NCBI GenBank assembly: GCA_937905825.1
Contig: CALCXM010000082.1
Coordinates: 124,001 to 188,000, forward strand
Reading direction: 5' to 3'
Source: an uncultured bacterium
GTDB taxonomy: Bacteria > Planctomycetota > UBA1135 > GCA-002686595
DNA: 64,000 nt
The notes beneath the pieces were generated by a model. That model was not told the DNA's origin. It did no database searches and worked only from the letters and a program-made list of their open reading frames with translations. Shown piece by piece: positions 8,773-18,202 of the stretch. The position numbers and the translations under genes were made by a program. The first letter of the stretch is position 1. Each line of letters begins with the position of its first letter.

Positions 8773-9225
8773 ATGGAACTGCCCACAATTCCTTCATCCG
8801 GCTCCTTTCGCTTCCGCACGACGCGACAGATGCGCTGGAGCGACGAGGACAATCAGAAGGTCGTCAACAACGCGGTGTACATGACGCTCTTGGAAGAGGC
8901 GCGCTTTGAGTACTTCACGGGTCTCGGTCTGGTGACGGACAATCAGTTTCCCTTTGTCTTGATGCAAACCAACATCCGCTTTCTCTCTCCCGGACGGGGT
9001 GGAGAGCAGGTGGTCGTCGAACTGAAAACCACCGGATTCACGCGCAGCGCCTTCACCCAGGTTTCGCGCATCATGGAGATCAAGAGCGGACGGGTGTTGG
9101 TGGAAGCAGAAGTGCTGCTCGTTTCTTGGAGCAACGCGGAACGCAAGAAAGCGCTGACCAGCGCTGCCTTTCGCGCAACAGTCGAGGGCTACGAGTCCAG
9201 CGGTGCGGGAAGGGTGGCCGATTGA
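8773..9225 (+). CDS. Acyl-CoA thioesterase, 4HBT/hotdog fold
   Basis: About 150 residues with the 4-hydroxybenzoyl-CoA thioesterase signature MRWSDEDNQKVVNNAVYMTLLEEARFEYF. The Asp of WSDED is at the usual catalytic position, although the customary HVNN reads VVNN. Such cytosolic enzymes hydrolyse acyl-CoA thioesters of varying chain length. The ATG at 8773 is chosen; a GTG three codons upstream is possible. The gene reads divergently from the NUDIX gene, and its TGA stop overlaps the likely TTG start of the following transporter gene. Confidence 0.85.
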   Translation: MELPTIPSSGSFRFRTTRQMRWSDEDNQKVVNNAVYMTLLEEARFEYFTGLGLVTDNQFPFVLMQTNIRFLSPGRGGEQVVVELKTTGFTRSAFTQVSRIMEIKSGRVLVEAEVLLVSWSNAERKKALTSAAFRATVEGYESSGAGRVAD

Positions 9226-10103
9226 GAGGGGAGCGCGGGCGCGGCATCCTCGTCCTGATTTCCATCACGGCCCTTTGGGGGATCTCCTTTCCGCTCGTCG
9301 GGGAAGTGGTAGACGGGCGCACCCAGGGCCAGGTGTTGTATTTCTTGTTCCTTCGTTTCGGCTTGGCTAGCTTGGGGTTCCTGCCCATCGCGCGTCCTCT
9401 ATGGCGTGCGACGAAGCGCGCGGGCCTGGGGGCTTGGGCCGTGGCGATCCTCGTGGGCTGCGTGCTCTTCTGCGGCTTCTACTTGCAGACTTGGGGATTG
9501 CAGCACACCTCGGCCAGCCGCTGCGCCTTCATCACGATGTTGAGCGTTCCCATGGTTCCGCTCTTGGCCGCCATCCAGCATCGTCGCGCCCCGTCCAAGG
9601 TGATGATGATCGGCGCCGGGCTCGCCACCATCGGAACCGGGTTGGTGCTCGCTCCGCAGGGGGCCTTGCAACCGAACTTCGGTGACGCCTTGACCCTCGG
9701 GTCCGCGTTCTTCTTTGCCCTAGAGATCTTGCTGCTCGAGTGGGCCACGCGCCGGGCACCCACTTCGATCATCGCTGCGGGACAGATCCTAGGCGTCGCG
9801 CTCCTGGCTGGTTTGGCCTGCCTGGTTGTGCCTTTTGATTTGCCCGATCAATGGCCGGGGCTCGCGACCGGCGTGCTGGTGACGGGACTGGTCTGCACCA
9901 CGTTGGCCTTGGGCGGCATGACTTGGGGGCAAGCGCGGGTCAAAGCGGAGGTCGCCGCGGTGATCTTCACCCTCGAGCCGATCTTCGCGTCGCTCTTTGT
10001 GTGGCTCTACCTGGGAGTCGCCATGACCCCCCTGCAAATCTTAGGGGGAACGATCGTCTTCGGTTCCGTCGCTTGGGCCACCCGCGCCCAGGAATCCAAC
10101 TAA
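9222..10103 (+). CDS. DMT superfamily (EamA) transporter
   Basis: About 293 residues with ten predicted membrane helices arranged as two EamA repeats: ITALWGISFPLVGEVV at the start, FYLQTWGLQHTSASRCAFIT in the first repeat, and AEVAAVIFTLEPIFASLFVWLYLG near the end, the family's best-conserved part. EamA proteins export or import small metabolites such as amino acids; the substrate is unknown. No ATG or GTG exists between the upstream stop and the first helix, so a TTG overlapping the thioesterase stop (ATTGAG) is the likely start. That implies translational coupling. An earlier in-frame start would lie wholly inside the thioesterase gene. Confidence 0.87.
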   Translation: MRGERGRGILVLISITALWGISFPLVGEVVDGRTQGQVLYFLFLRFGLASLGFLPIARPLWRATKRAGLGAWAVAILVGCVLFCGFYLQTWGLQHTSASRCAFITMLSVPMVPLLAAIQHRRAPSKVMMIGAGLATIGTGLVLAPQGALQPNFGDALTLGSAFFFALEILLLEWATRRAPTSIIAAGQILGVALLAGLACLVVPFDLPDQWPGLATGVLVTGLVCTTLALGGMTWGQARVKAEVAAVIFTLEPIFASLFVWLYLGVAMTPLQILGGTIVFGSVAWATRAQESN

Positions 10104-10224
10104 CCGTTGCCCGCGGCCTCGACGTCACCCTTTCCTTCCATGCCAGGTCCAACCCCTGAATGCGGACGCCCGTGGGCTGCCCAGGGTTGACGGCACCAGA
10201 GTTTGCGCGATAGTTGGCGATACC

Positions 10225-12669
10225 ATGATCCACACCCTGACTCGAATGCTCGCGCTTCTGCTGTGCCTCGCCGCCACTGCGAGTTCGACAGCTGCAGCGA
10301 CTGCGACGCTGCCCGTTCACAAGGGGCAGGCTGGTGCGGGCCCAGTTGCTGCGGGCTCTCTTGAAGAGCGCCCGCTCCAAGAGCGAAGCTCCGTGCAGGT
10401 GGCCGTCGGGAAGAACATCGAGCAAGGCAAATTCCTGGTGCTCGAGAATGGACTGTTGCGATTGAAGTTCCATCGCGAGACAGGCTCGCTCATGGAGGTG
10501 CACAACCAGGTCAAAGATCTCCCGCTCTTTCCGAATGGCAAGGGCTGGACCCCTGCGCCCCAGGTCAAGTTGGAAGGGGGACGCGTTGCGTCCGGGACTG
10601 ACTTCAGCTACGTGTTGCAGGAATCCAAGGCGCAGGACCAGAGTGTCCTCTTGACCTGGCAAGTGGAGGGCCGCATCGAAGTCGAAGTGCGAGTGGAGTT
10701 GCCCAGCCATTCGCCCATGGCCTACTTCTGGCCCAAACTCACGAACGAAGGCAAGCGCGGTGTGCGCTCCCTGACCTACCCGGACTTCCAAGCCCTGAGC
10801 GGGCACGGGGCGCGACCGGAAGACGACGTGCTGGTGCATTCGATCGCCCGGGGCATCAAGATTCTGAATCCGGTTCAGACCTTGCAGATCCCCTTGAACC
10901 CGATCCGCAACGCGTCCTACCCCCAAGCCTACAACGGCATGACCCACCAGTTGGTGGATTACTTCGGAGCGGGAGTCGGCGGCTTTTTCTTCGCGACCTT
11001 CGATCCGCATGTCACGGAGAAGTCCGTGGCCATGCCGGTCGTTAAGGGCAAGCTTGGCATGGCCTGGACCTACGACAGCTGGGACGATCGTGCTGGCGCG
11101 GACTTGGACTTCGACTTTCCCTTTGTGCTGGGGATCAACACGACCGGGGATTGGTACGAGGCCGCCGACCACTACCGCCAGTGGGCCGAGACCACCAATC
11201 TGTGTTTGTCCGCTGGCAAGCTCAAGAATCGAGCGGAGCATCAGCGGGCCCGTTGGCTTGTGGAAGACATCGGCCTGGCCACCTTCGGAACCTCAGCCAC
11301 GGTGGACCAGAGTGCGTGGTTGCGCGCGTACCATGACATTCTACAAGGCCCCGTCTTTCACGTCTTGGGACACGACGCGGTGCACAAGCATGCCCCGGGG
11401 CAGGTCGAGAAGCGCGTGCAGGTTGAAATCCATCCGGCCAATCATTCGGCCCTGGAGCAAACCGGTGATCCCTACGCCATCTTCTTGGCGGACCTGGAGA
11501 CCGGGCACCTGAATCGTCGCATCGCCTTCTCCGTGGGCCGCGACATCATCGAGATCGTTCCGCGCGCGACGCCGGAAGCTTGTCCTTCGAACAAGTTGTG
11601 GCAGTACCTTCACGGACAACGGGCCCGGGACATCGTGCAAGCCTACGGGGCTTCCTCCTTCTACTGCGACGCTTCCGCGCCCAATCGTTCGTTGACTTGC
11701 TTGAGCGAGGAGCACGTGCATCCCCCGGGCCGCGGGCGCTGGATGAACGCGGGCTTTCGCGAATTGTACAAGAGCACACGCGCGACGCTTACGGAGTCCT
11801 GTGGCAGCTACACGCCGGTCGGCGTCGAGCTCATGCACGAGGGCTTGCTCGATAGCTTCGACTACTACCAAGCGCGCAACGGCGGTGCCTTCATGGGCGG
11901 CCTCGAGGGCGGCTTCTACCGCGGACCCCAACTGGCTGGCTTGGCGGAGACCTTGCCGGTCTTTTCCTACCTGTACCACGAGTACGCGCCGGTGGCATTG
12001 GATGGCTGCGGCAAGGCCACCCACAAGGTGGGGGACATCTTCTACTGGATGGCCAGCCGCGTGGCCTTGGCCGGGGGCATCTTCGAGCTCAACAATGAGT
12101 TTCAACCACCGGAACGTTTTCCCGGCATGACCCGCGTGGGCATCCTGCACTACAAACGCAACAACCCCTTTGACTGGGTGGAGGTCGGCGCCCCGGGCAA
12201 CGACACCTACGATCCGGCCAAGGGGGAGTTTCTGCGCGAGATCGCTGCGGCGCGCACGGACTATGGCACGCACTTCTTGGCCTACGGCCGCATGCTACCG
12301 CCCGTTCCGCTGGCTGAGGAAACCATCGAGCTGGACTACGTGTTCAGCGGCAACGTGGGCTGGGGGGCTGGCAAACCCAACAGCACGACCTTCGCCGACC
12401 AACGCGGGACTTTCTCTGTGCGACCCATCCAGCACAGCGCGTGGAAGTCGGAGGAACGGCTCGGCTTGTTCTTCGTGAACCTCACGCAGGAGCCGATCGC
12501 CTTGAACGTGCCCTTGGAACTCTCGACCTACGCAGCCTACGGGTTGGACGGGGTCCAAAGCGCCGAACGCGTCACCCGCCAGGGACGTGAGGCCCTCGAT
12601 TGGAAGCCCGGGGCAGCCCTCGTGACCCATTTGCCCCCGCGCGAAGTCGTTCTGATCGAGCTGCGCTAA
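10225..12669 (+). CDS. Secreted DUF6259-like protein, glycoside-hydrolase-like architecture
   Basis: An 814-residue protein with a clear signal peptide (residues about 1-25, MLALLLCLAATASSTAAA). The N-terminal ~300 residues look like the beta-sandwich of large carbohydrate-active enzymes (FLVLENGLLRLKFHRETGSLMEV). The central part has barrel-like features: PVFHVLGHDAV, SSFYCDASAPN, ESCGSYTPVGVELMHEG, FSYLYHEYAP. This combination resembles DUF6259/TIM-barrel proteins of Planctomycetes and Verrucomicrobia, which are thought to act on glycans outside the cytoplasm. The catalytic residues and substrate are unknown. It stands alone between the transporter and the FkbM methyltransferase, all on the plus strand, with about 120 and 195 bp of non-coding DNA either side. 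Confidence 0.65.
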   Translation: MIHTLTRMLALLLCLAATASSTAAATATLPVHKGQAGAGPVAAGSLEERPLQERSSVQVAVGKNIEQGKFLVLENGLLRLKFHRETGSLMEVHNQVKDLPLFPNGKGWTPAPQVKLEGGRVASGTDFSYVLQESKAQDQSVLLTWQVEGRIEVEVRVELPSHSPMAYFWPKLTNEGKRGVRSLTYPDFQALSGHGARPEDDVLVHSIARGIKILNPVQTLQIPLNPIRNASYPQAYNGMTHQLVDYFGAGVGGFFFATFDPHVTEKSVAMPVVKGKLGMAWTYDSWDDRAGADLDFDFPFVLGINTTGDWYEAADHYRQWAETTNLCLSAGKLKNRAEHQRARWLVEDIGLATFGTSATVDQSAWLRAYHDILQGPVFHVLGHDAVHKHAPGQVEKRVQVEIHPANHSALEQTGDPYAIFLADLETGHLNRRIAFSVGRDIIEIVPRATPEACPSNKLWQYLHGQRARDIVQAYGASSFYCDASAPNRSLTCLSEEHVHPPGRGRWMNAGFRELYKSTRATLTESCGSYTPVGVELMHEGLLDSFDYYQARNGGAFMGGLEGGFYRGPQLAGLAETLPVFSYLYHEYAPVALDGCGKATHKVGDIFYWMASRVALAGGIFELNNEFQPPERFPGMTRVGILHYKRNNPFDWVEVGAPGNDTYDPAKGEFLREIAAARTDYGTHFLAYGRMLPPVPLAEETIELDYVFSGNVGWGAGKPNSTTFADQRGTFSVRPIQHSAWKSEERLGLFFVNLTQEPIALNVPLELSTYAAYGLDGVQSAERVTRQGREALDWKPGAALVTHLPPREVVLIELR

Positions 12670-12864
12670 GCTCGGCCCGACTTCGAAGAAAGGCCCTTCC
12701 CGTGCCCCAGAATCCGTATTCCGGGTCCGCAAGATTCCAAACAGGTCACTCTTTTTGTGGAATCCCAGCGTAGACTTCGCCCGGTCGTTGAGGGCGCCTG
12801 CCACCCGGTCCGATAACTCCTGTGATCCCCGACCGGCTTGCCCGCCCGTCCTATCCTGTTCAAC

Positions 12865-13605
12865 ATGCGAATTCCCCTGATTGACGGTCTGCTGCGACGC
12901 CTTGGCGCCGGAGGCTCCCAGACCACGGACCTCCAGAAATGGGAGGCCAAGCACCGCCAAACGATCGCGGCCGATCTAAAGCCGATTTGGCAACACCTGG
13001 CTGAGGACCTGATCTTCGTGGATGTGGGCGCCAACATCGGCCTGTTCTCGGAAGCGATTCTCGAGGGACGGCCAAAGGCCAAGGGCTTTCTCTTCGAGCC
13101 GGTCAAGGACATGCACAGCCGCTGCGCCGCCCGTTTCGGCAGCGACCCACGCATCACCCTCGAGAACTTTGCCCTGGGTCAAGAGAGCGGCCAGGCAACG
13201 ATCTTCAAAGCGCGCTACAACCCCGGTGGCAACTCTCTGGTGGAAGAGTTGATGTTCGACAAGCGCGATGTGTCAGAGGTCGTGGAGAATCCCGATCACG
13301 AATCCGAGGAGATCCAAATCGAGGTCTTCGACGACTACGCCAAGTCCAAGGGGCTCGACTTCGTGCACTTCATCAAGACCGACACGGAAGGCTTCGACTA
13401 CCGCGTCTTGCAGGGAATGATGGGCTTCTTAAACGCCTGCGAACCCAAGCCACTGATCCTCTCGGAGTTGATGAGCGAGGAATACCATCCCTTTTGGGCC
13501 GACCAGGCCAAGGTCTTGCAACAGCTCTATGACATGGGCTACGGGAAAGTGGACATGTCGAACATGGAGAAGGTTCAAGACTTCCTGTTCGTTCACAAGG
13601 GTTAG
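12865..13605 (+). CDS. FkbM family methyltransferase
   Basis: A 246-residue SAM-dependent methyltransferase. Motif I is FVDVGANIGLFSEAIL (about residues 50-65), followed by GFLFEPVKDMHSR. The C-terminal FIKTDTEGFDYRVLQGM segment is diagnostic of the FkbM family. Members O-methylate sugars or polyketides and are frequent in surface-polysaccharide loci. Here it precedes a Wzx-like flippase and the DprE-like pair, which supports a role in modifying a cell-surface glycan. The ATG at 12865 is chosen over an upstream TTG. Confidence 0.9.
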   Translation: MRIPLIDGLLRRLGAGGSQTTDLQKWEAKHRQTIAADLKPIWQHLAEDLIFVDVGANIGLFSEAILEGRPKAKGFLFEPVKDMHSRCAARFGSDPRITLENFALGQESGQATIFKARYNPGGNSLVEELMFDKRDVSEVVENPDHESEEIQIEVFDDYAKSKGLDFVHFIKTDTEGFDYRVLQGMMGFLNACEPKPLILSELMSEEYHPFWADQAKVLQQLYDMGYGKVDMSNMEKVQDFLFVHKG

Positions 13606-13762
13606 GGCCTGTGGCCTGCGTCCTTCTAGTCCCGGAATCGATCGAGCGTCGCGCTTCGCGGGGGATCACATCCGAGTGCCTCTCGATTGGGGTCCCAACC
13701 CTTGGGGGCCTTGCGCTGGATGGAACTGAAGGAGCGCGCGCCCCGGGATCCGTCGAAGTTTC

Positions 13763-15145
13763 ATGAGCGTCGTCCTCGCCAAGGTCAGCCAACTCGTCAA
13801 GAGCAAGTTCCTGCGGGACACGGGCACCTTGCAAGTGGGGGCCATGTTGGTTTCCTTCGGCAACTTGCTAAGCGCCACGGGTCTCGCCTATCTGTTGGGT
13901 TCCCATCGCCAGGGGGAGTTCTATGTGGCCATCGCGCTCTACTCTCTGCTCTGGTTCACCGTGAACTTGGGCTTGGTGGCGGTGACGGTCAGCAAAGTGG
14001 CCGCGGCCCTCGCCACCAAGGATCGCGGGGAGGCTGCCGCTTGGCTTGCCTACCTGATGAAGGCCTACACCTTGCTGGGAACGCTGGTGGCCTGCGCTGG
14101 AGTGCTGATCTTGCCTTGGGCTGCCGAGAACGTGATGAACTCACGCCACGAAGTGGGGCTCTTCGCGGGTTTCTTGGCACTCACGCCGCTCTTGGACATT
14201 CCGCGGGTGGTGGCCGGTGCGGGATTGCAAGCGACCCGACGCATGTTGCCCTTGACCCAATCGGACAACGCCTTCGAGTTGGTGCGGGTGTATTTGGTGC
14301 TGCTCGGTGCCGTCCTGACCGGTGACCTGCGTGGGCCCGTGATCGGTTCCTTGTGCGCTTCGTTGATCGGTTCCTTGCTCGCGAGTGCCCTCTACATCCG
14401 CGAGTGCAAACAGATTCCCGAGCTACTGCCGAGTCCCGGCGAGATCCTGAGCCGGGTGCGCGGAGTCCCGATTCGCAAGGGCATCGCCATCGGTCTGCGC
14501 ATGGGTGCCGTTCAGAATCTGAACGCTATTGGCATGCAGATCCTGCCCGCGCTGATCCTCAAACGCTTCGGCTCGGACTCCTGGGTGGCTTACCTGCGAC
14601 TCGCCCAGCGCATCATGAATCTGCCCTTGATGTTGATGCAGGCGGTCAGTCGCACGGCCCTGCCGCTCTTCTCAAAGTTGGCCGGAACCAGGGACATGCG
14701 CGCCATGTGCCAGGCCTATTTCCGCACAAGCCTCTTCAGCGGATTGACCATTGGCGTGGGAATCCTGGCGTTCATGCCGATGCTGCCCCTCGTTCTGCGC
14801 CACGCCTTCAAGCCCGAGTACCGCGAGCCGATCGAGCAGATCTGTTGGATTCTGGTCCCGGGTTATCTCGTGATCGCTTTTTCGATTGCGAACGACACCT
14901 TCTATCTGGTGACGGGAACCCTGCGCGTGGGAATCCTGGTCTCCGTTGTGGGGGCTCTGATTAACCTGCCGCTGATTGGCTTCCTGGCCTGGAAATTCCC
15001 CACTGTGGGAGTCGCCTGGGGCTTGACGGCGTCCATGATCTGGAGCGCATGGCACCTGTTCTACGCATACCTCTGGTATCGCGGCAACGTGCTCGGCAAG
15101 CCCGACACGGGCCCGAGCACGAGCGCCGAGAAGCTTCCCGCATGA
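13763..15145 (+). CDS. Polysaccharide biosynthesis / oligosaccharide flippase (Wzx-like, MOP superfamily)
   Basis: A 460-residue integral membrane protein with about 12-14 helices and the pattern of Wzx/RfbX transporters: an N-terminal amphipathic segment, then GAMLVSFGNLLSATGLAYLLG, the internal RLAQRIMNLPLMLMQAVSRTALPLFSKL segment, and a C-terminal GVAWGLTASMIWSAWHLFYAYLWYRG. Wzx proteins flip lipid-linked oligosaccharides across the inner membrane. Its place between an FkbM methyltransferase and DprE1/DprE2-like genes suggests it moves a polyprenyl-linked sugar product, though its own specificity is not visible. The ATG at 13763 lies 157 bp after the methyltransferase stop. Confidence 0.83.
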   Translation: MSVVLAKVSQLVKSKFLRDTGTLQVGAMLVSFGNLLSATGLAYLLGSHRQGEFYVAIALYSLLWFTVNLGLVAVTVSKVAAALATKDRGEAAAWLAYLMKAYTLLGTLVACAGVLILPWAAENVMNSRHEVGLFAGFLALTPLLDIPRVVAGAGLQATRRMLPLTQSDNAFELVRVYLVLLGAVLTGDLRGPVIGSLCASLIGSLLASALYIRECKQIPELLPSPGEILSRVRGVPIRKGIAIGLRMGAVQNLNAIGMQILPALILKRFGSDSWVAYLRLAQRIMNLPLMLMQAVSRTALPLFSKLAGTRDMRAMCQAYFRTSLFSGLTIGVGILAFMPMLPLVLRHAFKPEYREPIEQICWILVPGYLVIAFSIANDTFYLVTGTLRVGILVSVVGALINLPLIGFLAWKFPTVGVAWGLTASMIWSAWHLFYAYLWYRGNVLGKPDTGPSTSAEKLPA

Positions 15146-15236
15146 CTGTTGGGATTTCGACCTCCGGAAGACGATACTGCCTCGGGAGGCTGCTTGCGCC
15201 TCGATTTCCCACTCCCCGCACCTGAAGCATCCATCG

Positions 15237-16055
15237 ATGAGCTCCAGCCCAGACGCTTCGGCGACAACTCATTCTCTCGCTCCCCGAATTGCAGGAGTCC
15301 CCGCCGACCAGCGCCGAGCCATCGTGCTCGGGGCCAGTTCAGGCATGGGAGCCGCCTTGGTTCGCCAGCTCGCGGCCGAGGGTTACAGCGTCGCCGCGGT
15401 CGCACGCCGGGAGTCGAAGCTGAAGGAATTGTCCGCGTCCTGCGCCGCCAGCGCCGCCAAGTCCGGTGGCCGGGTCGTGGTGCGAGCCCACGACGTGGGC
15501 CAGACCAACGAGGTTCCAGAGGTCTTCGAGAGCCTGGTGCGCGAGTTGGGCGGCTTGGACCTGGTGATCTTCGCGGCGGGCATCATGCCTAAGGTGGAAC
15601 CCGAGGAATTCGACACGGACAAGGACCTCGCCATGCTCGGGGTGAACCTGGCGGGCATGATCGCTTGGGGCAACCCGACGGCGAACTACTTCCGCAGGCA
15701 GCGCTCGGGAACCCTGGTCGGCATCTCGTCCGTTGCGGGGGATCGCGGGCGGCGTGGGGCCCCTGTCTATGGAACCACGAAGGCCGCCATGAACACCTAC
15801 TTGGAGTCCCTGCGCAATCGCTTGTCGGAGAGCGGCGTGCACGTGCTCACGATCAAGCCGGGCTTTGTGGCGACCCAGATGACCGAGGGCATGGATGGAC
15901 TCTTTTGGCTGATCACGCCTGAGGAAGCAGCTGCACAAATCCTTTCCGCGGCGCGCTCCTCGGCGCAGGTGCGTTACGTGCCCCGGCAGTGGTGGGGCTT
16001 GATGACAGTGATCCGTTGCATTCCGTCGTTCCTGTTCCGCAAGCTCAATGTCTAG
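15237..16055 (+). CDS. SDR family oxidoreductase, DprE2-like
   Basis: A 272-residue short-chain dehydrogenase. GASSGMG (residues 32-38) is the NAD(P)-binding glycine motif, FAAGIM the NNAG-equivalent, and Tyr178/Lys182 (YGTTK) the catalytic pair. The gene overlaps the following FAD oxidoreductase by 8 bp (16048-16055). In actinobacteria an SDR (DprE2) and an FAD enzyme (DprE1) together epimerise decaprenylphosphoryl-ribose to the arabinose form via a 2-keto intermediate, and the same two-gene arrangement is seen here. That this protein is the true functional partner is inferred from adjacency and family. The C-terminus carries a hydrophobic segment (WWGLMTVIRCIPSFLF), which could associate it with the membrane. 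Confidence 0.85.
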   Translation: MSSSPDASATTHSLAPRIAGVPADQRRAIVLGASSGMGAALVRQLAAEGYSVAAVARRESKLKELSASCAASAAKSGGRVVVRAHDVGQTNEVPEVFESLVRELGGLDLVIFAAGIMPKVEPEEFDTDKDLAMLGVNLAGMIAWGNPTANYFRRQRSGTLVGISSVAGDRGRRGAPVYGTTKAAMNTYLESLRNRLSESGVHVLTIKPGFVATQMTEGMDGLFWLITPEEAAAQILSAARSSAQVRYVPRQWWGLMTVIRCIPSFLFRKLNV

Positions 16056-17490
16056 CCAAGGGAACGGCCTGGGTTCCACACCCAAGTCCAGCTTCGAGTA
16101 CGTCGAGGGCTGGGGCATGGCCGTGGGCAACTACAATCGAGTCCTGCGCCCGACGGATGTGCAAGGCATTCGCGGCGCTTACGATGAAGCGCGCGCCACG
16201 GGCAAGCCGCTCGCCTTGCGCGGCACCGGTTGCAGTTATGGGGACCCTTCCTGCAATGATCGCGGCCCGGTGCTCGACATGACAGGCATGAATCGCATCT
16301 TGGGATTCGATGAGTCCAAGGGCGTGATCGAAGTTGAATCAGGTGTTTCCCTCGAGCAGATTTGGAAACACATTCTGCCCAAGGGCTTCTGGCCAACGGT
16401 TTGTTCTGGAACGATGTTCCCGACCACCGGTGGAGCGCTTGGCATGAACATCCACGGCAAGAACAACTACAAGGTCGGAACCTGGGGCGACAACACCCTG
16501 GAGTTCGACATCGTCTTGCCTTCGGGGGAAGTGCGCACTTGCAGTCGCGATCAAAATGCGGACCTGTTCCATGCGGCGATTGGTGGCATGGGGTTGCTCG
16601 GGACCTTCAGTCGCGCCAAGTTGAAGACCAAGCCCGTGCACTCTGGCGATATCGAAGTGCGTGGCATCTCCACTCGCAATCTGGGCGCGATGATGGAGTA
16701 CTTCGAGGACAACAAACACCACGCGGACTACCTGGTCGGTTGGTTGGACTGCTTTGCAGCGGGCGACGGCCTGGGCCGCGGCTTGATCCATGAAGCACAC
16801 TACCTGCCCGCGGGCCGCGACCAGGACACGGCCACGACGCTGACCGTTCCCTACCAAGAGTTGCCCGGCAGCATCCTCGGCGTGCCCAAGGCGCAAATCT
16901 GGCGCGCCCTAACGCTCTTCAGCCACGACGCCGGCATGCGCTTGATGAACCTCGTCAAGTTTCACGCGGGGCGCACGGAGCAGATGGGCGGGGGCTACCT
17001 GCAGTCCCACGCGGGCTTCAACTTCCTCCTGGACTTCGTGCCCAATTGGAAGTGGGCCTATGGTCGCCGGGGAAAGCGCGGCCTGATTCAGTACCAACCC
17101 TTTGTGCCCGATGCACAAGCTCACAGGGTCTACAGCGAGATCCTGACCCTCTGCCAAAAGCGCGGATTCGTGCCCTACCTCGGCGTTCTGAAACGCCACA
17201 AGCCCGATCCTTTTTGGTTGACCCACGCCTTGGATGGTTGGAGCTTCGCCCTCGATTTCAAAGTCACTCCAACCAACCGCGAAGCGCTTTGGCGTCACTG
17301 CCATGAGCTCACCGAGATCGTCTTGAACGCCGGCGGCAAGTTCTACTTCGCCAAGGACCTGGTGCTGCGAGCGCAGGACGTGGAGCGTTTCTACCCCGCC
17401 GGCAAGCTGCAGGACTTCCGGGAGATGAAGCGAGAGCTCGATCCAGAAGGCTTGCTTCAATCGGATGTTTGGCGCCGCATCAACGGCTGA
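16048..17490 (+). CDS. FAD-binding oxidoreductase, DprE1-like
   Basis: A 480-residue vanillyl-alcohol-oxidase-type flavoenzyme. It keeps the DprE1 landmarks: GWG (21-23), RGTGCSYGD in the FAD-binding PCMH domain (from residue 58), IHGKN (135-139), GGMGLLGTF, and near the C-terminus GGKFYFAKD with Lys436 at the position of mycobacterial Lys418. The residue matching Mycobacterium tuberculosis Cys387, in a GWNICVDF-like segment, is Ala401 here (GWSFALDF). The overlap with an SDR gene mirrors dprE1-dprE2. The likely reaction is oxidation of a polyprenylphosphoryl-sugar at C2; the actual sugar is unknown. D-arabinono-lactone oxidase is the main alternative family label, but the IHGKN and AKD motifs favour DprE1. 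Confidence 0.88.
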   Translation: MSSQGNGLGSTPKSSFEYVEGWGMAVGNYNRVLRPTDVQGIRGAYDEARATGKPLALRGTGCSYGDPSCNDRGPVLDMTGMNRILGFDESKGVIEVESGVSLEQIWKHILPKGFWPTVCSGTMFPTTGGALGMNIHGKNNYKVGTWGDNTLEFDIVLPSGEVRTCSRDQNADLFHAAIGGMGLLGTFSRAKLKTKPVHSGDIEVRGISTRNLGAMMEYFEDNKHHADYLVGWLDCFAAGDGLGRGLIHEAHYLPAGRDQDTATTLTVPYQELPGSILGVPKAQIWRALTLFSHDAGMRLMNLVKFHAGRTEQMGGGYLQSHAGFNFLLDFVPNWKWAYGRRGKRGLIQYQPFVPDAQAHRVYSEILTLCQKRGFVPYLGVLKRHKPDPFWLTHALDGWSFALDFKVTPTNREALWRHCHELTEIVLNAGGKFYFAKDLVLRAQDVERFYPAGKLQDFREMKRELDPEGLLQSDVWRRING

Positions 17491-17573
17491 GCAAAGTTCG
17501 AATCCGGTTTGAGCCGGGGCCCTTCTGTGGATTTTGATGGGAGATCTCGCACGTAGGTCCGTAGCTTGGCCCC

Positions 17574-18179
17574 ATGCGTCGTGAACCGGAGTTCCCCATT
17601 CGCCAGCGAGTGATCCTTTGCTTGGCTCTCTTCAGCCTGCTGTGGCTGGTGGAGTTGCTGCGCGTCATGACCGGAGCTGACCTGCACATGTGGGGGATTC
17701 TTCCTCGCACTCAAAGCGGTTTGAAAGGGATCCTTTGCGCGCCCTTCATCCACGTCAGCACGAAGCACCTGCTCCTCAACAGCGGACCGCTCTTGGTTCT
17801 CTCTTGGCTAGCCTTGACCCACGGCCCCTGGACTTTCTTGCGCGTTAGCCTCGTCATCCAGGTCGGTGGTGGCATGGCCGTTTGGGCCCTGGCCCGCGGC
17901 TCCTATCACGTGGGGGCCAGCGGTCTCGTGATGGGCTACTTGGGGTACCTGGTGACCCGCGCGCTGCTCCATCAAAGTTGGGTTTCCTTCTTCGTCGCGG
18001 CCCTTGCTGTGCTGACCTATGGCAGCCTCTTAACGGGAGTGCTCCCGAGCAACAGCCACGTTTCCTGGGAGATGCATCTCGCAGGACTCTTGGCCGGTGC
18101 CCTGGCCGCCTGGGGTGGACCTCCGCCTGGGGCAATCCGCCAAGGGGACACGTCCGCGAGGGCAAGCTCCGCGGATTGA
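17574..18179 (+). CDS. Rhomboid family intramembrane serine protease
   Basis: A 201-residue membrane protein with six predicted helices, the minimal rhomboid layout. The catalytic serine is in GASG (Ser116) and the partner histidine in SWEMHLAG (His168). HLLLN (His65, Asn69) matches the oxyanion-side HxxxN. Rhomboids cleave transmembrane substrates within the bilayer. The gene starts 83 bp after the DprE1-like gene on the same strand, so it may share its transcript. No substrate can be inferred from the neighbours. It ends convergent with apaH. Confidence 0.9.
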   Translation: MRREPEFPIRQRVILCLALFSLLWLVELLRVMTGADLHMWGILPRTQSGLKGILCAPFIHVSTKHLLLNSGPLLVLSWLALTHGPWTFLRVSLVIQVGGGMAVWALARGSYHVGASGLVMGYLGYLVTRALLHQSWVSFFVAALAVLTYGSLLTGVLPSNSHVSWEMHLAGLLAGALAAWGGPPPGAIRQGDTSARASSAD

Positions 18180-18202
18180 GCGGCCCAAGTTGGCGAGGTC
18201 AC

